Source of the DNA: Oceanihabitans sp. IOP_32
Lineage (GTDB): Bacteria; Bacteroidota; Bacteroidia; Flavobacteriales; Flavobacteriaceae
NCBI RefSeq assembly: GCF_009498295.1
Contig: NZ_CP040813.1
Coordinates: forward strand, 3,169,001 to 3,233,000
Length of the DNA: 64,000 nt
Reading direction: 5' to 3'
This document shows, in pieces, positions 52,816 to 60,992 of the stretch. The translations under genes were made by a program, and so were the position numbers. Under the pieces are notes generated by a model. That model worked only from the letters and a program-made list of their open reading frames with translations. It searched no databases and was not told the DNA's origin. The first letter of the stretch is position 1, and the number at the start of each line of letters is the position of its first letter.

Positions 52816-54915
52816 TTAAAGTAGGTTTTTATCTTTTAATGATTTTTTCAGCTCATTATGATTTTCCCAGAATCTATCTCTAATTTTTTGAATAACTTCA
52901 TCATATGCTGGATGACTTTTTAAAGTTTTCATTAAGGGATCTTCTTCAAGAAACAACAAAACCCAATATTGATAATTATTTTTTGTAGCAAATAGCTTTA
53001 ATTGCTCAATAGCAAGATTTGGATTTTCTTCGTGTAAGTATTTCATGGCCAAACTAGCTGGCTGGTATATAGATTGGTCATTTTTACAATATTCGGCATA
53101 TGCTTTGTAAAAATCTTCAGCACTTTCATGTAAGCCCATTTTATCGTATACCAATCCAATTTTTAAATTTTCTTGTGGATACATGCTTAACCCATTATTT
53201 TCCTTGATTTTTACAAATTTATCATAGTAATAAAACGCACGATCATACTTTTCTTGGAAATAATAAAATTTGCCCACTTCCTGCATAATATCTAAACGTG
53301 TTGTATCTTTTTTCCATTCGTTCTCTAATGCATTTGTAGCCCTTTCTATATTTTGATGCTGAGCGTATTGGATAAATACGTTTAAAAAAGGTGCATAATA
53401 ATTCTCTGGATTATTATCTAAAGATAAATCTATGTACTTCTTTGCTTCATTTGTAAAACCATTTTGAACAAAGGCATTACTTAAAGCCAAATACATATAG
53501 CTTTTGCTTATTGAATCGTTTGTTTCAATATCAAGCTGTAAACCTTTTAAGGCGTACTGCAAATATTTACCTGTATCCGGAATTGCTCGCGAATACAAAT
53601 CGGCAAGTATTTGAACCACAGAAGACGAATTGGGATTATATTCTAAAGCTTTTTTTAAATGTGGTACAGCCAATCGATATTCATTAACATTAATGTAGTA
53701 AAGAGCTTTTGCAATTAAACTTTTGGCAGATCTGGAATCATAAAGCAATGCCTTATCTGCATTATTGTTGATAATATCTGTGTGTTTTTTTTCGGCTTGG
53801 TTTAAGTCCAAATAATAGTATGCAATCGCAATATCAGAATATGCGAGCGCAAATTCATGGTCTTGGTCTATCGCTTTTTCAAATAAAATAATAGCAGCTT
53901 CCAAGCCCTCCTTAGTTTCTTCTTGCAATCGATCAAGCCCTTTTAAGTAATAATCATAGGCTAGTAAGTTTTCTGTTGGTTTTTTATCAATTTGTTGTAA
54001 TTCTGCTGGTGTAACTGTTGCCTTTATCGCTTCTGTAATCTTTTTGGCGACGACATTTTGTAAGGAGAAAATGTCTTCCGTTTTATGATTGTACTGTTCA
54101 GCCCATATTGGTGTATCATTTGATGCGTCAATCAATTGAATATTCAATAAAACCTGATTATTAAAGCGTTGCCCGCTTCCTTCAATCAAGTAATTGACAT
54201 TAAGTTCTTCCGCTATTTCTGAGATGGTCTTATCGGTATTTCTATATTTTTCTACAGAGGTCCTACTTATTACTCGGAGATCTTCTATCTTTTGCAAATT
54301 GTTTAGTGTCGACTCCATAAGTCCGTTCACAAAATACAGATTATTCGAATCGCTACTCATATTCTTAAACGGCAATACGGCTATAGATTTTCTAAAGTAA
54401 ACATCTTCTTTACCGGAATTGGGCGTTTCTTTTTGGAAAAACAAGAATGCTACTAGGGTTAAAACCGAAGCAAATACTAATATTATTTGAGCTCTGTACT
54501 GTAGAAAAAAACCTTTTTTATTAACTTCAATAGGTTCTGCGGTTTGCTTATCTTCTTGTATTAATTCTGTTTGTTCACCTATTTTTTTTCTAGCCTCGCC
54601 TGGCGAATACCCATAATAGTCTCTAAAGCACTTAATGAAATAAGAGTTATTACTAAATCCAACCTGATGCGATATTTCAGAAACAGTAAGTTCCGTTTCT
54701 TCTAACAGCGTCATCCCTTTTTGAAGCCGAACTTCACGAATAAATTGACTAGCACTAAGTTGAGTTTGTTTCTTAATCTTTCTCAACAAGTTTGATCTAC
54801 TCATATTCATGAGGTCAGCCAATTCTGAAACCCCAAATTGCTCATTAGAGATATGCTCTAAAATAAGTGCCTCAGCTTGCTCAATAAATTTTCCTTGATG
54901 TGAGATGTCAGTCAT
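52816..54915 (-). CDS. AraC-type HTH / transmembrane / TPR regulator
   Basis: This 699-residue protein has an AraC-type DNA-binding domain at the N-terminus (about 10-110, 'FGVSELADLMNMSRSNLLRKIKKQ' and 'VSEISHQVGFSNNSYFIKCFRDYYGYSPGEAR'). A single membrane segment follows (about 142-160), then a periplasmic TolB/FlgO-like segment ('SIAVLPFKNMSSDSNNLYFVNGLMEST', about 180-300) and a long TPR array to the end. It would read a periplasmic signal and bind DNA near the membrane. TAAATTTG on the minus strand (54930-54923) lies seven bases before the start codon. It is divergent from the ankyrin gene, its likely target. Confidence 0.85.
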   Translation of the reverse strand: MTDISHQGKFIEQAEALILEHISNEQFGVSELADLMNMSRSNLLRKIKKQTQLSASQFIREVRLQKGMTLLEETELTVSEISHQVGFSNNSYFIKCFRDYYGYSPGEARKKIGEQTELIQEDKQTAEPIEVNKKGFFLQYRAQIILVFASVLTLVAFLFFQKETPNSGKEDVYFRKSIAVLPFKNMSSDSNNLYFVNGLMESTLNNLQKIEDLRVISRTSVEKYRNTDKTISEIAEELNVNYLIEGSGQRFNNQVLLNIQLIDASNDTPIWAEQYNHKTEDIFSLQNVVAKKITEAIKATVTPAELQQIDKKPTENLLAYDYYLKGLDRLQEETKEGLEAAIILFEKAIDQDHEFALAYSDIAIAYYYLDLNQAEKKHTDIINNNADKALLYDSRSAKSLIAKALYYINVNEYRLAVPHLKKALEYNPNSSSVVQILADLYSRAIPDTGKYLQYALKGLQLDIETNDSISKSYMYLALSNAFVQNGFTNEAKKYIDLSLDNNPENYYAPFLNVFIQYAQHQNIERATNALENEWKKDTTRLDIMQEVGKFYYFQEKYDRAFYYYDKFVKIKENNGLSMYPQENLKIGLVYDKMGLHESAEDFYKAYAEYCKNDQSIYQPASLAMKYLHEENPNLAIEQLKLFATKNNYQYWVLLFLEEDPLMKTLKSHPAYDEVIQKIRDRFWENHNELKKSLKDKNLL

Positions 54916-54993
54916 GTTGTTTCAAATTTAGAAATTTTTATTTAAACAACGTGCCGCTTCAAGTTTAAAGTGCCTTGTTAAAAAATGGTTACT

Positions 54994-55026
54994 TGCGTCA
55001 TAATTTACACTTCTGCGTCATAATTT
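54994..55026 (+). promoter_or_regulatory. Paired direct repeats, candidate AraC-type binding site
   Basis: TGCGTCATAATTT occurs at 54994-55006 and again at 55014-55026, a period of exactly 20 bases or two helical turns. It lies in the divergent gap between the AraC-type regulator and the ankyrin-acyltransferase pair. Confidence 0.6.
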
Positions 55027-55142
55027 TCAACCTCACATCAAACTTGATACAATTGGCTTCATGCCGATTATCAGGCAACTAGCTTAGTGTCGCATCTTTG
55101 TAGAAACAAAAATCAAGTTGTTGATCATTAAAAATTTAAATC

Positions 55143-55736
55143 ATGAAAACACTTAAAATTACATCAATTAGAAAGGCCGTTCAGATGTTATGCTTTAGCC
55201 TTTTATTAACTAGCTCATGCGCACAATCTGACAAGAAAACAAGCTCAGATAGTAATGTTAAAACAACAAAATCAGTAAACAAGCCTAATATAGATATTCA
55301 TGGAGCTGTACTTACAGGAAATTTGGATGCCGTTAAGCAACATATTGAAGCTGGGACTGATATTAATCAAAAAGAACCTATGAGTGGATCTACACCTTTA
55401 ATGTCTGCAGCCACTTTTAATAAACCTGAAATCGCTAAAGTACTTATCAATGCAAATACAGATTTGTCTGTAAAAAATAATGATGGCGGAACGGTTTTAC
55501 ATACGGCAGCATTCTTTGGACGTATAGAAATTGTACAGTTACTAATTGATGCAAAAGCAGATAAAACCATTCGTAATAATTTTGGAGCTACACCTAGGGA
55601 AATTGTTATGGTAGATTTCGATCAAATGAAACCTATTTATGAAATGCTAATTCAACAATTAAAACCAATGGGATTTACATTAGATCTCAATGAACTACAA
55701 AAAGCGCGTCCTGTTGTTGCAATGATGCTACAATAA
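55143..55736 (+). CDS. Ankyrin-repeat lipoprotein
   Basis: This 197-residue protein has a lipobox-like Ser-Ser-Cys near residue 26 (LLLTSSCAQSD) and a linker, then about three ankyrin repeats: 'IDIHGAVLTGNLDAVKQHIEAGTDINQ', 'GSTPLMSAATFNKPEIAKVLINANTDLS' and 'GGTVLHTAAFFGRIEIVQLLIDAKAD'. It is probably anchored in the envelope and binds a protein partner. The acyltransferase gene follows after 12 bases. The gene lies opposite the AraC-type regulator. Confidence 0.85.
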   Translation: MKTLKITSIRKAVQMLCFSLLLTSSCAQSDKKTSSDSNVKTTKSVNKPNIDIHGAVLTGNLDAVKQHIEAGTDINQKEPMSGSTPLMSAATFNKPEIAKVLINANTDLSVKNNDGGTVLHTAAFFGRIEIVQLLIDAKADKTIRNNFGATPREIVMVDFDQMKPIYEMLIQQLKPMGFTLDLNELQKARPVVAMMLQ

Positions 55737-55748
55737 ATAACAACTACG

Positions 55749-56834
55749 ATGACCACAGAAAGAAGATACGATATTGATTGGCTAAGAGTCATTGCTATAG
55801 GTTTATTACTTATTTACCACATAGCGATTATATTCCAACCATGGGCCATGTTTATAGGTTTTATAAGAAGTGACGATGCTTTAGTAGTGCTTTGGAAACC
55901 GATGACCATGCTCAATGTCTGGCGGATACCTCTACTGTTTTTTATCTCTGGAATGGGCTTGTATTTTGCAATGAAAAAAAGAAACTGGAAGCAATTGTTC
56001 TTAGAGCGAGCTAAACGAATTTTCTTGCCCTTTGTGTTCGGAATTTTGGCTATCACACCATTACATTTTTTAATTTTTCAGAACTACTACAATATGCCAT
56101 TGAGTTATTTTCCGCACATGGGACACTTATGGTTTTTAGGAAACATTGTTGTCTATGTTGTAGTGTTGTCACCTGTTTTATTCTACTTGAAGAATAACGA
56201 AAAATGGAAATTTAGGAAAGCCATTTCAAAAGTGATGACCTATGCCATAGGACCATTATCTATATCAGTATTTTTTATGTTAGAAGTAGGTTTTGTTAAA
56301 CCACAGCTATTTGAACTGTACGCTAAAACCTGGCATGGCTTTTTTATCGGGTTTTTGGCTTTCTTTTTTGGTTTTCTTTTTGTGTATAGCGGTAAAGCAT
56401 TCTGGCAAACCGTTTCAAAATGGAAATGGTTATATATCGGCTTGGCCACAATCCTCTTCCTAATTCGTTTCACTGGATTTGAGTCATTATCAAATATGTA
56501 TGTAACCACCATAGAATCTAATGTTTGGATATTGGGTTTATTCGGAATAGGATATAGCTACTTTAATAAACCAAGTGCATTACTAAGCTATTTAAGTGCA
56601 GCTGTTTATCCTGTTTATATTATTCACATGTTTGTATTATATGCAGGTGTATTACTCATTCTGCCTTTAGATCTTCATCCTATGCTAGAATTTATAGGAA
56701 TCACTCTATTTACGTTTATAGTCTGTTTTCTTATTTATGAATTTATCCTCAGACGCATTAATATTTTAAGACCATTGTTTGGATTGAAATGGAAATTTAA
56801 AGGCGTAACACAGAAAAAATTAAAGCGTATTTAG
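55749..56834 (+). CDS. Acyltransferase 3 family membrane protein (OpgC-like)
   Basis: This 361-residue polytopic protein has about ten membrane segments. 'RRYDIDWLRVIAIGLLLIYHIAIIF' is the acyltransferase-3 start with its conserved Arg and catalytic-region His, followed by 'WRIPLLFFISGMGLYFAMKKRNWKQLFLERAKRIFLPFVFG' and 'GHLWFLGNIVVY'. Such enzymes transfer acyl groups to glycans or lipids at the inner membrane; OpgC succinylates periplasmic glucans. The substrate here is unknown. It is co-transcribed with the ankyrin lipoprotein. Confidence 0.88.
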   Translation: MTTERRYDIDWLRVIAIGLLLIYHIAIIFQPWAMFIGFIRSDDALVVLWKPMTMLNVWRIPLLFFISGMGLYFAMKKRNWKQLFLERAKRIFLPFVFGILAITPLHFLIFQNYYNMPLSYFPHMGHLWFLGNIVVYVVVLSPVLFYLKNNEKWKFRKAISKVMTYAIGPLSISVFFMLEVGFVKPQLFELYAKTWHGFFIGFLAFFFGFLFVYSGKAFWQTVSKWKWLYIGLATILFLIRFTGFESLSNMYVTTIESNVWILGLFGIGYSYFNKPSALLSYLSAAVYPVYIIHMFVLYAGVLLILPLDLHPMLEFIGITLFTFIVCFLIYEFILRRINILRPLFGLKWKFKGVTQKKLKRI

Positions 56835-56880
56835 AGCCCAATTCAACACGTTGTATTTCAATTTGATAAATCATTAAATC

Positions 56881-57174
56881 ATAATAAAATTATTTAGAAA
56901 AAATAGATTAAGAATGATTACCAAAAATAAATTTGGAGCCTATTTAGCTTATGCCGCTGGATAAATTATTCTGGTTATAGTTGGAATCCTCATTGCATTA
57001 GAAATTAATGAACATTCAAATAGGGAGAAAAAATTAGAGTTGAGTAACTCTTACATTATTCAATTAAATGCGGAATGACTACAATAGCTCAAAATAGAGA
57101 ATCATACCTCTAGGCCATTGAATCACTCAAAAAACTAAAAAATACGTTTACTGAATTACTAAATACAAATTAAA
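56881..57174 (+). pseudogene. DUF6090-family remnant with stops and frameshift
   Basis: The reading IIKLFRKNRLRMITKNKFGA continues to YLAYAAG, a stop (TAA), IILVIVGILIALEINEHSN, and a second stop at 57076-57078. A shifted frame then gives AQNRESYL, a stop, AIESLKKLKNTFTELLNTN and a final stop. This is the start of a DUF6090 membrane protein ('GKYLLYAIGEIVLVVIGILIALQINNW'-like) plus part of its helical region. At least two internal stops, one frame change and the loss of the C-terminal half show it is dead. Confidence 0.75.
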
Positions 57175-57176
57175 AA

Positions 57177-58178
57177 ATGAAGACCGAAAAAAATAAATCA
57201 AATAAGAAAACACATCCATTTTGGAGCTTTTTCTGGCTTACTTTTCTGGTCCTTTCTCTTTGGTATGCGTGGTACTCATTTTATGCGCCATCAAATGATA
57301 TTACTTGGACAAATGACATTGAATCCGCTAAAAAGCTTGCCAACAATTCGGATAAAAATATAATGGTATTCTTTACTGCGGAATGGTGTTCACCTTGTCG
57401 CATTATGAAACGTCAAGTTTTTGCAGATAGCGAAGTTATGACAGCTATTGATGCGGAAGTTGTACCAGTTGAAATTGACATGGATGACCCGAATAACGAA
57501 CAACTTGTAAATCAATATAAAATCGGTGTTACACCGACAACCATTTTTATTGATCCCGAGGGAAAGGTGATTGATTACGCCGTTGGAAAAGTGGATAAAA
57601 CAAAATTTCTTCAGATTCTTAAAAAAGTAGGCTTTCAGGAAAGTGATAAAACCAAATCTAGTATAACCAAACAACCCACTTTAGCTGATTATAGCTCGGG
57701 TGAAAAATGGGTATGGAAATATAAAGGTGTTACTACTGAAGGAGAGGTTCGCTCGGATGGAACAGATACACGGGAAGTCGTAAAATTTGGAGAGGTTCTA
57801 GGTATGACTATTGGTAAGGACACCATTCCTGTTAGCGATATTGTTAAACCAGATGTTAGCGAAACGCCGAAGTATGATTGGCCTCTTAAAGTGGGTAAAA
57901 AATGGAAATATGAAAACAATTGGACCAGTCAAGATGGAACAACGGGAAGCCAAAGTCAGAATGCCGAAGTATTATCGTACCGAGAGGAAACGGTAGAAGC
58001 GGGAACATTTATGGCTTATACAATTAAATATACTGGAAAAACCACCAATTCCAGAGGATATAATGCCGATGAAACAGAGGTTTGGTTATATGCCCCATCC
58101 GTAAAAAATTTCATAAAACTCACTCAAAATCAGGGTGATTTTCACTATGTGGAGGAATTAATCGAATATTCAAAATAA
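57177..58178 (+). CDS. Membrane-anchored thioredoxin-like protein with C-terminal extension
   Basis: This 333-residue protein has one membrane segment (about 14-32, FWSFFWLTFLVLSLWYAWYSF), then a thioredoxin fold (about 40-155) with the redox pair in 'FFTAEWCSPCRIMKRQVF' and the cis-Pro in 'GVTPTTIF'. Residues about 175-333 form a beta-rich domain ('YKGVTTEGEVRSDGTDTREVVKFG', 'YDWPLKVGKKWKYENNW') resembling domains of unknown function in Bacteroidota lipoproteins. It is likely a periplasmic thiol-disulfide protein. It starts two bases after the DUF6090 remnant. Confidence 0.82.
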   Translation: MKTEKNKSNKKTHPFWSFFWLTFLVLSLWYAWYSFYAPSNDITWTNDIESAKKLANNSDKNIMVFFTAEWCSPCRIMKRQVFADSEVMTAIDAEVVPVEIDMDDPNNEQLVNQYKIGVTPTTIFIDPEGKVIDYAVGKVDKTKFLQILKKVGFQESDKTKSSITKQPTLADYSSGEKWVWKYKGVTTEGEVRSDGTDTREVVKFGEVLGMTIGKDTIPVSDIVKPDVSETPKYDWPLKVGKKWKYENNWTSQDGTTGSQSQNAEVLSYREETVEAGTFMAYTIKYTGKTTNSRGYNADETEVWLYAPSVKNFIKLTQNQGDFHYVEELIEYSK

Positions 58179-58193
58179 AAACAACCATTATAT

Positions 58194-58252
58194 TAAAATA
58201 GAAATTATCAATCAATAATAATTCACAAATCAAAAAACGAACAATTATGAAA
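58194..58252 (+). repeat. Duplicated leader segment, copy 1
   Basis: The segment 'aatcaaaaaacgaacaat' with flanking 'atcaatcaataa' lies just before the 52-codon gene. Related copies occur at 58416-58465 and 61942-62000. Confidence 0.65.
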
Positions 58253-58405
58253 TTAATTAAAAGTAATAAAGGAATTAGACTTGCAATAGGCATCGTTTTA
58301 GGAGTATTATTAGGCTTATTAACCTCAAACATAGCTTTGTGGCTTCCTATAGGAATTGCTATTGGTGCAGCGTTAGAATACTCAAAAAAAATCTTGATGT
58401 ATTAA
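58247..58405 (+). CDS. Small two-helix membrane protein (52 residues)
   Basis: The short frame begins with ATG at 58247 and reads MKLIKSNKGIRLAIGIVLG, then VLLGLLTSNIALWLPIGIA, then IGAALEYSKKILMY. Two hydrophobic helices rich in Gly (about 11-27 and 30-43) separated by a short turn suggest a small inner-membrane protein. A leader like those upstream of other genes in this stretch precedes it. The family is not recognised. Confidence 0.6.
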   Translation: MKLIKSNKGIRLAIGIVLGVLLGLLTSNIALWLPIGIAIGAALEYSKKILMY

Positions 58406-58415
58406 CCAACAATAC

Positions 58416-58465
58416 AAAATAAATCATTAATCAAAAAACGAACAATTATGACATCAATAAAAATG
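58416..58465 (+). repeat. Duplicated leader segment, copy 2
   Basis: 'aatcaaaaaacgaacaatta' recurs, followed by an ATG (58448) whose frame (MTSIKMKTQKIILLHRFYY) soon stops. It reads as a leader attached to a truncated gene start. Confidence 0.6.
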
Positions 58466-58525
58466 AAAACACAAAAAATTATTCTATTACATAGATTCTA
58501 TTATTAGCACTTATTTCAGAAAAAA

Positions 58526-59104
58526 ATGAAACGATTAACCAAATTTATAGAAAAGAATATTTCAGGAAAAAAAGTTTTAGGTCTTTTTATCTTGACAAAT
58601 GCTGTTTACACCTTTATGCTCACTGTTACAATTCCTAAAACATTGGAATTCTCTAACGGAATGAAATTACTGGATATGATGCCTACAGGATATGATTTGG
58701 ATTATGTAAGTGAATTATTCAGTTTGCTTGGAGAAAATGGACGTTTGACATATCTAAACAACCAAATACCTTTGGATATGATTTACCCACTACTATTCGG
58801 ACTTTCTTACTGTTTGCTTTTGGGTTATTTCTTAAAAAAATTGAACAAATTAAATTCCCCTTATAAATATCTCTGCCTAATACCTATAATTGCAGGAATT
58901 GCAGATTATTTAGAAAATTTTGGAATTATCAGAATGTTAAAAAGCTACCCTGATTTGACAGAGATTTCAGTAAATACGACTAGCTTATTTTCACTGATAA
59001 AAAGTATTTCGACAACTGCTTTTTTTATAGTCTTGGTAGTAATGCTAATTATACTTGGAATTAAATTAATGAAAAGGAATAAAACAAGTGCTAATAATGT
59101 GTAA
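58526..59104 (+). CDS. Four-helix membrane protein of unknown function
   Basis: This 192-residue protein has four predicted membrane segments (about 16-34, 84-104, 115-135, 160-180). 'TGYDLDYVSELFSLLGENGRLTYLNNQIPLDMIYPLLFGLSYCLLL' and 'IAGIADYLENFGI' give a pattern seen in small DUF-type membrane proteins of Bacteroidota, but I cannot name a function. It stands in a stretch of fragments and its 3' end is followed directly by an imperfect palindrome. Confidence 0.65.
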   Translation: MKRLTKFIEKNISGKKVLGLFILTNAVYTFMLTVTIPKTLEFSNGMKLLDMMPTGYDLDYVSELFSLLGENGRLTYLNNQIPLDMIYPLLFGLSYCLLLGYFLKKLNKLNSPYKYLCLIPIIAGIADYLENFGIIRMLKSYPDLTEISVNTTSLFSLIKSISTTAFFIVLVVMLIILGIKLMKRNKTSANNV

Positions 59105-59160
59105 CCGCAATTACGGCGGATTCGACTACATCCAAATCCGCTTGGAATTGCTAAAGTTGG
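59081..59160 (+). repeat. Cassette-like border: direct repeat plus imperfect palindrome
   Basis: 'gctaataatgtgta' at 59090-59103 overlaps the stop of the four-helix gene and recurs at 59509-59522. Directly after it GCAATT-acg-GCGGATT (from 59106) pairs with AATCCGC-ttgg-AATTGC. Confidence 0.55.
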
Positions 59161-59226
59161 TGTCAAACCGAAAATTGTAACAATTACTCTGTTACATAGT
59201 CATAACTGATATCTAAATAGTTCCCT

Positions 59227-59427
59227 GTCTGGTTAGGAAGAGTCCTTATTTTAGGTGGTATGGGTTATCTAATTTCTACAGTTATACGCTACGCCGGAAT
59301 TGATTTTAGCTTCAATAGATTTCTTACTCTACCTGCAACCATTGGAGAATTTTGGATGATTGGTTATTTGCTAATTTTTGGAATAAGACCAAATTATGGA
59401 GTAAAATTAAGTGGAAACTCGAAATAG
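59227..59427 (+). pseudogene. C-terminal remnant of a DUF4386-like membrane protein
   Basis: One frame reads PVWLGRVLILGGMGYLISTV, then a stretch ending LTLPATIGEFWMIGYLLIFG and IRPNYGVKLSGNSK, with its stop at 59425-59427. The 'P..LG..LI.GG.GYLI' and 'LPA.IGE.....LL..G' pattern is the last third of DUF4386 proteins. No start or N-terminal two thirds is present, so the gene is truncated. Confidence 0.6.
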
Positions 59428-59595
59428 TGCCGAATGTAGGGCATAATCAAAAAAAGATGGCACAGGCAGCAGCAGAATATTGATATAAATAAAATAGATA
59501 AAACATTAGCTAATAATGTGTATTATTCTCTGATTATTGTCTTTTTAAACAAAAATTCAGACAGATTAATCATGGTATTAAAAACCTTTAAAGAA

Positions 59596-60278
59596 ATGAA
59601 GCATATCTTATTATTCAGTTTAGTTTTAATGTTCAATTGCACAAATAAAACCAAAGCAGAAAAGAAAGTATCAGTAAATGAAAAAGAAAACCTAATAGCA
59701 CTAATTGATGAAATCTGGAAAACAGAACAAGAACCTATTAGACGAAGAGATTCATTAATGTCAATTTATGGTGTCGATTCTGACATAGTTAAAAAGCAGC
59801 AATTCATCATCGATAAAAACCTCGCTATTAATGAGAAGAAAGTGATAAATATTCTCAAAAAATATGGTTGGCCAAAAAAAAAATGATAGGCGAACGAGGT
59901 AATTGGACCATATGCAACGTTATTCAACATTCAGATAATGAAGTTCGAATACAATTCCTACCAATGATGAGACAAGCCGTTAAGGATAAAAAGTTAGAAC
60001 CTCGATTTTTGGTAAGAGCAGAGGATAGAATAGCAACTGAGAGAGGTGATTTACAAATCTATGGTGGACAAATGAAATACTACCCAGAAACCAAGAGTTT
60101 TAATTTATGGCCAGTTTTTGATCCAGAAAACATAGATAAACGAAGAACAGCAATTGGGCTGGATTCAATCGCAATATTTCTTAAAAATAGATTTGATTTT
60201 GAATGGAATCTCGAAGAACAAATCAAAAGAACAAAAGAGTTTGAATTGTCAAAGCAAAGAAGAAATAGTATCAACTAA
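59596..60278 (+). pseudogene. DUF6624-family lipoprotein, frame broken in a run of ten A's
   Basis: The first part (59596-59886) starts MKHILLFSLVLMFNCTNKTK, a likely lipoprotein signal, and ends ILKKYGWPKKK. The second part continues in another frame, MIGERGNWTICNVIQHSD, through RTAIGLDSIAIFL to the stop at 60276-60278. Together they make one DUF6624-like protein ('YGWP..', 'VIQH.D', 'IYGGQM', 'NIDKRR'). The break lies at 59874-59883, ten consecutive A's. One added A joins the frames, so either a recent deletion killed the gene or polymerase slippage restores it. Confidence 0.72.
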
Positions 60279-60292
60279 AAATATAATAACTT

Positions 60293-60913
60293 ATGAACGG
60301 ACCAGATAAAAACATAAAATACCCACTAGAGAATTACGACAGGCTTTGTTTCTTAAAAAATGTTGTAAAGAATCCCAATATTAGTGTTGGCGACTACACC
60401 TACTATGACGATTTTGAAAATGTAGAAAACTTTGAAAAGAACGTAAAATATCTTTTTGACTTTGTAGATGACAAATTAATAATAGGAAAGTTCTGTATGA
60501 TTGCTTCAGATGTTAAATTCATAATGAATGGTGCAAATCACTTAACAGATGCCTTATCAACATATCCTTTTGCAATTTTTGGGAAAGGTTGGGAACGTGC
60601 AATGGACGGAAAAAGTTATCCAAATAAAGGAGATATTAATATTGGTAATGATGTTTGGATTGGCTACAACGCCACTATTATGGCTGGAATAACCATTGGA
60701 GATGGCGCAATTATTGCCACAAACTCAACAATAGTTAAAGACGTTGAACCCTATTCAATTGTTGGTGGAAATCCTGCTAAAGAAATCAAAAAACGTTTTG
60801 ATAACAGCACCATAAAAAAACTATTAGAAATAAAATGGTGGAATTGGGACATCGAAAAAATCACAAAGAATGTCCAGAACTTAACAGATAACAACATTGA
60901 AAATTTAATTTAA
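60293..60913 (+). CDS. Hexapeptide-repeat xenobiotic acetyltransferase (Vat/CatB type)
   Basis: This 206-residue left-handed beta-helix acetyltransferase has 'ISVGDYTYYDDFENVENFEKNV', 'KLIIGKFCMIASDVKFIMNGANH' with the catalytic-region His, and 'INIGNDVWIGYNATIMAGITIGDGAIIATNSTIVKDVEPYSIVGGNPAKEIKKRF'. This order is typical of the CatB/Vat group, which acetylates chloramphenicol or streptogramin A. Whether it protects against a drug cannot be told from sequence, since many chromosomal members do not. It begins 14 bases after the DUF6624 gene. Confidence 0.9.
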   Translation: MNGPDKNIKYPLENYDRLCFLKNVVKNPNISVGDYTYYDDFENVENFEKNVKYLFDFVDDKLIIGKFCMIASDVKFIMNGANHLTDALSTYPFAIFGKGWERAMDGKSYPNKGDINIGNDVWIGYNATIMAGITIGDGAIIATNSTIVKDVEPYSIVGGNPAKEIKKRFDNSTIKKLLEIKWWNWDIEKITKNVQNLTDNNIENLI

Positions 60914-60992
60914 AAATTGGTTTGGTTGAGTTTTATAAAGGCAAACTTTTGAAGATTATATGTTTCTCAATTTTATTTTAGAATAATTTTAT

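Noticed and set aside
59104-59160. Integron attC site
   Set aside because: The palindrome is suggestive, but the paired RYYYAAC/GTTRRRY boxes could not be aligned convincingly and no integron integrase is present.
60293-60913. Calling the acetyltransferase a drug-resistance gene
   Set aside because: The fold and motifs fit Vat/CatB, but chromosomal members often lack resistance activity; only the family is claimed.
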